From NCBI GenBank assembly GCA_014905825.1, contig JACGCN010000046.1:1-64000 (forward strand): a stretch of DNA of 64,000 nt. The letters are read 5' to 3'. The notes under the pieces were generated by a model. It worked only from the letters and a program-made list of their open reading frames with translations, ran no database searches and was not told the origin of the DNA. Origin of the DNA: Lyophyllum atratum. Lineage: Eukaryota; Basidiomycota; Agaricomycetes; Agaricales; Lyophyllaceae. Position 1 is the first letter of the stretch; the number at the start of each line of letters is the position of its first letter. Below are positions 56,601 through 64,000 of the stretch, piece after piece. The translations under genes were made by a program, and so were the position numbers.

Positions 56601-58218
56601 CAGGGGGCGACGACAGTGAAGGCGAGGTGAGATGGTTGGGAGATGTAACGGTGCTATCGCTTAAGTGCCCGTATCGGGGGCCGTGTAAAGAACGCTCTTC
56701 CAAAAAGTAGTCTCGTAAGGCTAAGACGAAGTGGCGGGCTTTTACAGTGCTTTTCCATCCCTGGATGGAGCGAGGTAGCACATAAGTCTCGAGAAAACGG
56801 TGTAGGATGATCGATACACATACCATTTCCTTCCATATCTCCCGTAATTGCTACAGGGGAATGGTCAGGACCGGAAGATCTGAGCCTGAGAGGATTTCAT
56901 AAACGCACCGGATCGATAATCCGTTCATGCCCCCCGGAGAAGAACGCAATGATACGATCACCCTGCCTGGTGATCGCGTCATCGATCTCCCGCTTCTGGA
57001 TATCCAACTTCCCCTCAAACAGCGCTAGATTCTGCGCGAATGCCTTATCAACATCCTCCGCCAGCTCGTTGCTCAAACTCTGCCTCATCTCCTGTAAGTT
57101 CCCCTCTAGCCTCCCTGCGAATTTTGATATATCCTCGCCGCTCTTGTCAAGGAGGGCCTGCAGGACGTTGTTGTCGATGATACTAGCTTTGGGGCCTCCA
57201 TTATCCTGGATAATGGTGCGGATCTCTGCCTCGCGCGGGGTGTCGAGGCGGAGGAAGAGAGCGCGCATTTGGGACTGGAGATCTCGGAGGTGGGCGGTTT
57301 GGACATCGAGCTTTTGGTTGGCGGTGTCGACGCCGAGAGCGGTGTGGATGGCGAGGGCGTGTTCGAGTTCGGCTTTGTATTCGGCGAATTGGGTTGCATA
57401 GCTCGCAAGGCGGGCTTCGTATATCGGAGACTTCAGGTATTTTCCTGCTCATAGGGTGAGATAAAGAAGATGAGGAGAGAACTGTGGACGTACGGATTAG
57501 ACTTTTCTTCATATATAAATCGCATGCGGAGGCACACTCCTTGATGGAGTCTGCAATTTCGAGCATGAGGTTTTGAAGGCGTCCAGGGAGACTGAGACCG
57601 TCGGGTCCAATTTCGTTTGGATCCTGTATGTTGCGAAGCCTTCCAGTCGCATGAGTAGAAAGACTTACAATAGCGAAAGTATCACATACTGAAATAAGAC
57701 CGACATCATGCTCTGCATCTGGACTTTGACGGCTAAAACCTTGGAATTGTTTTCGCGACGCTTGAGGTCCAGAATAATGACGAGTTTGAACGCCATTACA
57801 GGAGCTACGTCATGCGAGATAAGATTTTGATTCCCCTTCCCCGGCACTGCGGAATAGATCAGACTTACCATAGATGAACGGATGGATCGAAGCTAGCTCC
57901 GATAAAACGTCGAGTCCTATCTGAGCCGACTCCGTGAAGCCGTGAATCGCGGCCTCAATATTCTGATGGTGAATAGAGGCAGCTGACTCATTCCCTGATG
58001 CTGAGCCTGAGTTAAGCAACGCAAAGGTCGCAGCAAGCTGAATGGCCGGCGGTTCCTTGGTATCAGCGACGCGATCGCCTACATCGCGATAATCAATTCC
58101 AAGCTACATAACGTCAGGACAATATCTGAAGACTCACGTTGATGGTCCTCTGCTTTAGCTTCCAATCTTGATGGCCGATTCGTGAAGTTGTCGTGCCTGT
58201 AGTCGACGATGAAGGCAT
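53644..58218 (-). CDS. Large protein with N-terminal helical domain, EF-hand, beta-rich middle, ZZ-like zinc finger and coiled-coil tail
   Basis: Exons starting with M-P-S-S-S-T-T-G-T give, in order: a helical N-terminal region resembling those ahead of fungal STAND proteins (I-H-P-F-I-Y, V-I-L-D-L-K-R-R-E-N-N-S-K-V, SLPGRLQNLMLEIADSIKEC, L-D-T-P-R-E-A-E-I-R); an EF-hand with the calcium loop D-D-D-G-S-G-F-I-N-I-K-E at about 56490; and a helical part (Y-S-T-K-I-Y-K-L-M-R-K-I-Y-N). A large exon (54620-55867) with LNILQGAWAGYCMWKQ and DGYWLRCQGTLNTTAG follows. Cysteine-rich modules C-D-G-P-G-C, C-I-V-C-I-D-E-A, CFDCKDKVLPDHATHT and C-A-F-C-E-K-E-I, C-W-V-C-L-E-C, F-V-C-D-D-C-D-E come next, then a charged coiled coil to the stop. 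The joins checked are in frame. The role is unknown; calcium binding and ubiquitin or peptide recognition are plausible inferences. Confidence 0.8.
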
Positions 58219-59145
58219 CACTTCAAAGCCTGGCGCCGGTAAGATGATGAAAGATTAGAGACAAAAAAAAGTCCGTGTAGCGATGATCAAAGCGAAGATC
58301 CGGGAATGTCGGGATATGACATGCGCCCCAGGAGCCTAACGCTTGGCCAGTGATCGTCTTCCAAATGAGTTTCGAATTCGCAACAGCGATGTTCAAACGG
58401 CGAGGGGTATGTATCATATGGCGCGTTATAGTGTTGCTGCTCCGGTTTTGACAGTAAGCTGACGAGGAGGCCCCCTCAGAGGTTGAGGGCGGCTGATGAA
58501 ACATTGCGGCAGCGACTGAGGGCGGGCATGAATGGGACTTTGGACTGACACGCTAGGCATCCACCGTGGCGCCTCCGATGCTACGTTTGATTCGACCCTA
58601 CTTAGTAGAGACAAGCAAGAGACAAGTACGGACCCCTAAAATCTGCCTAGAATATAAATAACGGCATGAGGGCTGCGCGCTGAAGTTTCAACCGCTTACC
58701 TCGTCTTTCTCGTTCACGAAAAAATCTTGACGCCGTTCTGACATTTACAGTCAGAGGCAACTATAGCCTGTCACGGTGGTCAGTCCGAAGAGTAAGCAAG
58801 TCAAAATCGAGTTCAAGCCAAGGAGCGAACCTAGAAGGTGCGGCCACACACAACCACACATGAGCATGTGGCAAAAAAGTGCTTAGGATCGGAGATCTCC
58901 GAGCCGAGAAGGGTGTGGAACATGACCACAGTTTCTCTTCGAAGTTGTCTTAAACTCTACTGCCTAATTGCAACACTGTATAGATTGTATTTTGAAGGAT
59001 GATAATCGGTAGGTAAGGTTCCAGCTTGATTCATTTCTTCAAATCTCTCATACAAAACCACAGATATAAATCCTGTAGACACAGAAGCCAGTTACAGTAC
59101 GTCGCCGCCGACCACGGCCGAAACGCTCCCCGAGTAACGATCAGC
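58219..59145. other. Intergenic region between divergent genes
   Basis: It lies between the starts of the large zinc-finger protein gene (minus) and the DUF6593-like gene (plus), so it should contain both promoters. No gene is seen. Confidence 0.4.
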
Positions 59146-60093
59146 CCTTCTTGAGCGAGCTTTGCACCCTAACGGCTTCGACACCAGCTACTCCAGTGCG
59201 CTGCACTCTCCCAACCCTCCTCGGTATGTTATTATCCCTCTCGAACTCCCCGAAACAGCCTTGTAAGTGACTATTTTCGATTCCACAGTTACACACTCGG
59301 GGCCGCCCGTCCCTCGCAACCAGTCACCTATCGGTTCACGCCATGGACGGCGACCAGGTCCTCGTCAACATCGTCTCCCCCCGGAGGAGGACACTTGCTC
59401 CTCATCCCACAACCGCTCACCCGAAACCCGCGCGATCAGCCTGGGCCTGTATACCGGATATCTGCATACCTAAATCTCGATCCTTTCCTCCCAATTTCAT
59501 ACGTCACCCAGGTATACCGTCCTAATACCTGGGAAAGCGAGAGCCCGGGGGAGCGTGTGGGGGAATTCGAGTGAGCATTTCATCCTGTGAAGCCCGGGTT
59601 ATCTGTAAACTCACGTCTCGTATCAGGTTGTCGTTGAACCAAAGACGTGCGATTCTGACGATGGGCGATACTCCGACGCGTCTCAAAAATGTTCTCTCTA
59701 CCGTTGACGGATCTCCTGTACGTGTGCATACGAGCCAGACTTCTGTTCATTGCTTGACGTTTACTTCAAACAGCGACATTGGAAATGGATTTTTGACACG
59801 ACACAGCTACGCTGGGATTGCCGAAACAACCTAGACGACGGTTCTCCCGTGTGCATCGTAGGTGTCCTCTCCTGTCATAGCTTCCCTCTCCCGTCATAAC
59901 CCTTCGTTCGCAGTGTTATTCCCACCCTACGGACCACCAGCTTGCATCCTTCGTCCCACCATCACCAGAAGCATCTCCTCCCTTGCCACTTGCGACGCTT
60001 ACAGTCTTCCCAAGAGGCCATGTTGATGACCTCCTCGATCATATCGTGGTGAGCGCTTTGGTTATAGAGCGCAAGATGACGGCCGCGATGTAG
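59146..60093 (+). CDS. Small DUF6593-like Agaricomycete protein, exon structure uncertain
   Basis: Coding-like blocks occur in order on the plus strand: A-L-H-S-P-N-P-P-R-Y-V-I-I-P, Y-T-L-G-A-A-R-P-S-Q-P-V-T-Y-R-F-T-P-W, G-P-V-Y-R-I-S-A-Y-L-N-L-D-P-F-L-P, H-W-K-W-I-F-D-T, L-R-W-D-C-R-N-N and finally L-T-V-F-P-R-G-H-V-D-D-L-L-D-H-I with V-I-E-R-K-M before the stop at 60091. The last block resembles the end of DUF6593 proteins (hydrophobic strand, then D-x-I-V-V and V-E-R). The blocks lie in different frames; some gaps have intron ends, others suggest single-base damage. The function of the family is unknown. Confidence 0.42.
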
Positions 60094-60401
60094 GTATCAC
60101 GGACTTGATGCCTCACGACCTGGATATAGAAATCATCACATATCATTATAATTGCTGTCGTAGCTGTGCATGTTCATGCACTCGTCTTCCATGTTATCAG
60201 TATCAGGTTCGTTGAACTCGTCCGAGCAAATCCATGAATTCGAGCGGAACTTGGGTTGTAGTTAGATTTTTGCCTACTCATACTATACAATACATATCAC
60301 GTCACCCGGACCCATTTGAAAAAGTAAAAGAACCTGATTCTGGGCGATGAGGGAAACTTCAAGTACAAAAATACAAGAGCAGTCACCTTCACACCCAGCT
60401 T
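60094..60401. other. Short intergenic region between converging genes
   Basis: AT-rich, with no gene; 3' UTRs of the DUF6593-like gene and the cutinase gene. Confidence 0.45.
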
Positions 60402-61108
60402 TCAAATCTTAGAAACTACAAACGTCGCCGCAGCCGGTGCGTCCTAACCCACATCGCCAACATTGAGTAGCCTTTATATTCCGACCAAATAACGTATACG
60501 CACCGCGCCATAGCCGAGGTGGGCGGGGAAGATGAGAACACCCCCATCACAGATATTGTCTCCCCGGGCGCAGAATGTCTTTGAGCGGGTCGCAATAGGT
60601 CCCGGGAAGGCCTGACCATTGTCCGGGTCTCCGAACACGACAGCGGCGTTGACGCGACCTTGGATGGTAGAGGATAGCTTCCCCGCTGCAAGATGCGTCA
60701 CTTGTGCGCCTTGGCTGTAGATCCATTAGCTATCAGCATTGTATACGCAAATATGCGTGGAAGAGAATCCTACCTATACCCGGAGATAACAATCTTGGTA
60801 TTCGGGCATGCGCCTGCCTTTGCCGTAACACTATTGGCCATAGTCGTGGCTCCTCCAGGGTCTCCTCCGGCGAGGAAGCCGGCAACAGTAGCAGGGTAGG
60901 CGATACCGACGAACTCGAGGGTCCTGCTTCCCAAGGCGCTTGTGAGGGCGCTTTGGAAGGGGGGGCCGACGATGGTGCCAAGGGTGCCGGGTTCGGTGGT
61001 GCCGCGGGCGAAGTACACCGTGACGTCGGCGCAGGATTGGCGCGGCTCGATGGGGGAGGCGAAGGCGGAGAGGGCGAGGGCAAAGAGGGCTGTATACTGA
61101 GCGAGCAT
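60402..61108 (-). CDS. Cutinase (CE5), secreted
   Basis: A signal peptide (MLAQYTALFALALSAFA) and short propeptide (S-P-I-E-P-R-Q) precede the alpha/beta-hydrolase core: C-A-D-V-T-V-Y-F-A-R-G-T-T-E-P-G-T-L-G-T, V-G-P-P-F-Q, the nucleophile elbow G-Y-S-Q-G (split by an intron after T-A-T-A-G), and the Asp in I-C-D-G-G. The His lies in A-H-L-G-Y-G. A second intron after Y-G-A leads to the normal end A-P-A-A-A-T-F-V-V-S-K-I. All joins are in phase and the triad is complete, so the gene looks functional. Cutinases cleave plant cutin, short-chain esters and synthetic polyesters. The neighbour on the same strand is an HsbA gene, whose product in Aspergillus recruits cutinase to hydrophobic surfaces. 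Confidence 0.93.
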
Positions 61109-61170
61109 CGTGTCAGTGGTGGCGGTATGCGCTGGGGATTAGCACTGGATTGAGGGGAGGGTTGGACCAA

Positions 61171-61178
61171 CATTTATA
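61171..61178 (-). promoter_or_regulatory. TATA box of the cutinase gene
   Basis: On the minus strand TATAAATG lies about 63 bases before the cutinase ATG, a normal fungal spacing. Confidence 0.5.
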
Positions 61179-62721
61179 GAGTCGAATGGGAGGAGGAAGA
61201 GTCTCGGTAAAATGAATCACACAGACTGCAGCCGCGAGAAGTGGAAGGCACAGCTTCTGCAACGGCGGGAGCAGACCAAGAATGATGGACGAAGATGGGG
61301 GCTTGGCGTGCGCGCATCGCTCAGCAAAGGAGACTATTCAGGTCATGCGGGAAGAGATCTCTTCCCTGGATGGCTTTTGCCTACCGATAGAGCCCAGATA
61401 CTGTTACTAGGAGCATTCAACAGCGCGTGGAAGAGTCCTATGCAAACCAATCGGGTAGAGAGGAAGCGACAGCGACACAATCCTGTCATGTGAGCATGAT
61501 CGTCTTCACATGATATCACGCACGAATGGACGAAGGCAACTTAAAGGAGTCAATCAGTATACATCGATGTCAAATGCATGTCAGGAACAAGTTATTCCAA
61601 TAGGTGGCCGGATACTGCATGGCAATGTCAGAATATCATATGTGAAGTGGGCAGCGGATCTGCTGACCTCTGCAAGGCAACGGTTGCGGTCATCCAGATG
61701 CTACGGGAATTGCGAAGCACAGTAAAGCCAAATAAGAGCTGAGTATAAGGTCCACGGATGCAGAATCCACCTTAGGCTGGAAACTTCCTTTTGCTTGGAA
61801 GTCTGATATCGAGAATGTCTAAGAAACCATGAGAAGGGTGAATCACGCTCTCCATCTAGAACGTAAAGATATCAGAAAATATAAGAGATGACAGTAAAAA
61901 AAGGCACGGTTTAAAGCATTGAAGCCAAGCCTTGTGCCAACTTGACGGCAATCCTGAACTCGACTGAAGAGACACTTGTGCACGACGAGCCTCGCCGAGA
62001 TTGTCAGACTGCCTCAGACAAAACAAGATCAGGCAAGTGATTCTCAGCTGGGGACCACACCGCTGGTAAGGCGTGGGCGCGGTAGCAGCATCCAGAACTT
62101 GGTCGTCGAGGTTGAATTTGACTTCGAGGAAGCGCAAACTTCAAAAATAGCTTAAGAAAACACGTGGGTGACAAAAACAAGTCCCAACGACAACGAGTAT
62201 GACGTAACGGTACACCTTTTCCTTTGCGACCGGCGTGACGATGAACTCTGGCAGTCATGTAATGGATAGTCGCTGCGCCGTCCATAAACCATACAACATA
62301 TATCCAGCTGCTTTGTTCTGGCATGCACATTCTACGGAATAAAAAACTTCCCATGGGTCCCTCGTGAGTCGTTTCAGAGAAGCCTCTATTCCGGCCGCGA
62401 CTTCTTCTATGTTCTTCATGTCACCCCATGACCCATGTACTGATTCTCACCCCAGAAACCTGCCGTGTTAAAGAACCTAAGTATCAGTCCCATGATCCCA
62501 ATGCGAATCGGACGCCTTGTACACCATCCTGGTCGATTTCAGATGCCACCGCATCCCAGATAACCATGTGGAATGCACGTACACCAGCCCTCATATGTGG
62601 TTGAATAGCGGCTTTTGGACAGGGTCATCGTCAAGGCTAAAGAATATACATTTCAATAGCCTGATCAGGTAGGAACTAGCATCCATCTAAAGCAACTCTA
62701 ATCGTCGCCAGGTAAAATTCC
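61179..62721. other. Region between the cutinase and HsbA genes
   Basis: A minus-strand frame of 116 codons (62004-62354; S-S-W-I-Y-V-V-W-F-M-D-G-A-A) has a hydrophobic patch but matches no family I recognise. A plus-strand frame (61212-61493) has no motif. No gene can be supported. Confidence 0.4.
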
Positions 62722-63439
62722 CTAGGCGTACGCGGCAATCGCGTCTACGAACGCCGTGTGGATAACCACACCGACTTCTTCAGCCTCCGCCTGGATCTCG
62801 TCCTAGAATTCCCGAGGCCGATAGAGTCAGAACTGCATTTTCCGAGCCCAGCATGGATTAGGACATACCGGGTTGACAAGTCGGAATCCAGAGTGAACGT
62901 TGTTGGCGCTGTTGCCGATGTTCGTCACAAGGGTGTGGATCTGGTCGGTCGCGCCCTTGATTTTCTGGAACTGGGACTTCTTGTCGGTAATAGTCTTCAT
63001 GGCGTGTACGACGGTCGGTGCAAAGGCCTCGATGACGTCGAGGGTATATCTGGCGTCGGCGAACGACAGAGGGTTTGCTTTCTAATGAGTATCGAGGCCA
63101 GAGGTTAGCAGAAGTTCCAAGCAAAACTAGGAATTTACTTACGTTCAAGTCAGACGCGGTCTTGTCGAGAATCGCTCCCAAAGCCTGACCCCTGTTGATA
63201 ACTTCCTGTTCACAAGGGTCAGAAACGGAGGCGCAAGAATGTATCACGGAAGGAAATACCTTGAACTCCGACTTCTTGCAGTCGAAGTCGCCGATGGCCT
63301 TGTTGAAAGCGTTGAGCCTCGTCGTGACGGTATTGATGTTCTGCTTGATGACCTCAGGACCGGGTATCTTGGTGGAGGGTGCAGCGGAAACGAGGCTGAC
63401 GACGGAGGTCAATAAGAACAAGGCGGAGGAGAACTTCAT
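62722..63439 (-). CDS. Hydrophobic surface-binding protein A (HsbA) family protein, secreted
   Basis: A signal peptide (FSSALFLLTSVVSLVSAAP) is followed by an all-helical HsbA domain: E-V-I-K-Q-N-I-N-T-V-T-T-R-L-N-A-F, G-D-F-D-C-K-K, N-R-G-Q-A-L-G-A-I-L-D-K-T, F-A-D-A-R-Y-T-L-D-V-I, K-I-K-G-A-T-D-Q-I and I-G-N-S-A-N-N-V-H-S-G-F. The last exon reads D-E-I-Q-A-E-A-E-E-V to I-A-A-Y-A-stop. Three introns splice in phase; about 190 residues. Such proteins coat hydrophobic surfaces, and Aspergillus oryzae HsbA promotes polyester breakdown by recruiting cutinase. The cutinase gene lies 1.6 kb downstream on the same strand. No damage is seen. Confidence 0.9.
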
Positions 63440-63521
63440 ATTGTTGGAATAGGATGGATCGGTAACAGATGAGACTGTGGAGGAGTTGATTAGACTGAGG
63501 AACTCACGACTTTGACTCTCC

Positions 63522-63529
63522 CTTTTATA
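63522..63529 (-). promoter_or_regulatory. TATA box of the HsbA gene
   Basis: TATAAAAG on the minus strand lies about 83 bases before the ATG at 63439, in a strong consensus form that suggests a highly inducible gene. Confidence 0.6.
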
Positions 63530-63539
63530 ACTTTTATTC

Positions 63540-64000
63540 GACGTTGGACAGGCACCTTTACCTTGGCATCGTTGATTCTGCTGCGTCAGCCAGCGCCGTT
63601 AGAGGACCGTATAACCGCGTACCAGGGCGGCAGCTGGAGACGGGTTAGTGGCGCAGACCAATTGGTCCGGGCATAGTCAAACCTGGCCGGCGGGCTGTCC
63701 ATCTTTGGAGGTGTATTCAATCTCAGAGCCTAGAACGGTTGACGTTTTTCGTATGATTTGTTGTTATGAGGAGTCAACTGTCAGGTTATCCAACCATGAT
63801 TGGCAGGCGATCGACGTATACCTGGGGTTCACAGTGATGGCCCGTTGTTCACTATTTGACACTCTATATATAACCCATGAATAACACGCCGACCTTTCCA
63901 AGTTCAGGGCCTGGATAGTTAATGTTCCACGCATGATGTGCAAGATTTGTCGTCATAAAAAGCCCTGATCAACAGGCGATCGACGTGTACCCGGGGTTTA
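63540..64000. other. Upstream region with a short direct repeat at the window edge
   Basis: No gene is seen. A 26-base segment (CAGGCGATCGACGTATACCT plus GGGGTT) at 63803-63831 recurs at about 63974-64000 with two differences and runs to the end of the window, so the repeat may continue beyond it. Confidence 0.5.

Noticed and set aside
62004..62354. Minus-strand open frame with a hydrophobic patch, considered as a membrane protein fragment
   Set aside because: Only one hydrophobic stretch and no signature of the membrane family seen elsewhere in the window.
1..64000. CRISPR arrays, bacterial operons or Shine-Dalgarno sites
   Set aside because: The window is clearly eukaryotic with spliceosomal introns, and no regularly spaced identical repeats with unique spacers are seen.

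Overview
The window looks like nuclear DNA of a mushroom-forming basidiomycete (Agaricomycetes). Most genes are split by short GT-AG introns of about 50-60 bases. Several families are typical of that class: an expanded multi-pass membrane protein family with a V-I-V-W-R-A-W signature, GRGGAGN-repeat (DUF3602) proteins, F-box/LRR proteins, an AAA ATPase of the fungal DUF7025-associated type, a zinc-finger/EF-hand protein, HsbA and copper radical oxidase. All exon joins were made by eye on the raw sequence; no search was run.

Left third (1-28 kb): repeat-rich and partly decayed. It opens with the 3' half of a Ty1/copia element and its 202-bp LTR. Next comes a gene relic (2.5-3.4 kb) whose second copy lies inverted at 14.6-15.6 kb. 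Between the two copies are a disrupted GH15 glucoamylase with two tandem CBM20 starch-binding domains, a frameshifted DUF3602 gene and an intact HMG-box regulator. Then follow a mucin-like single-pass membrane protein with a coiled-coil tail, a second pair of inverted degenerate repeats (17.1-18.5 and 25.1-26.3 kb), a berberine-bridge-type FAD oxidase with one frameshift, and one relic plus two further members of the multi-pass membrane family.

Middle and right (28-64 kb): mostly intact genes. In order these are an F-box protein, a membrane-anchored copper radical (glyoxal) oxidase, a 3-ketoacyl-CoA thiolase, a short AAA ATPase with a duplicated last exon, a GH92 alpha-mannosidase with two microexons, an SGNH/GDSL esterase, an MFS anion permease, another multi-pass membrane protein, a large helical/EF-hand/zinc-finger protein, a DUF6593-like gene, a cutinase and a hydrophobic-surface-binding protein (HsbA).

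Functional theme: many products are secreted enzymes for attack on plant or microbial polymers (GH15-CBM20, FAD oxidase, copper radical oxidase, GH92, SGNH esterase, cutinase). The two oxidases would release hydrogen peroxide. The cutinase and HsbA genes are neighbours on the same strand; HsbA proteins are known from Aspergillus to bring cutinase to hydrophobic polyester. The most unusual protein is the glucoamylase-like one: starch binding is doubled, while both catalytic glutamates appear to be replaced.
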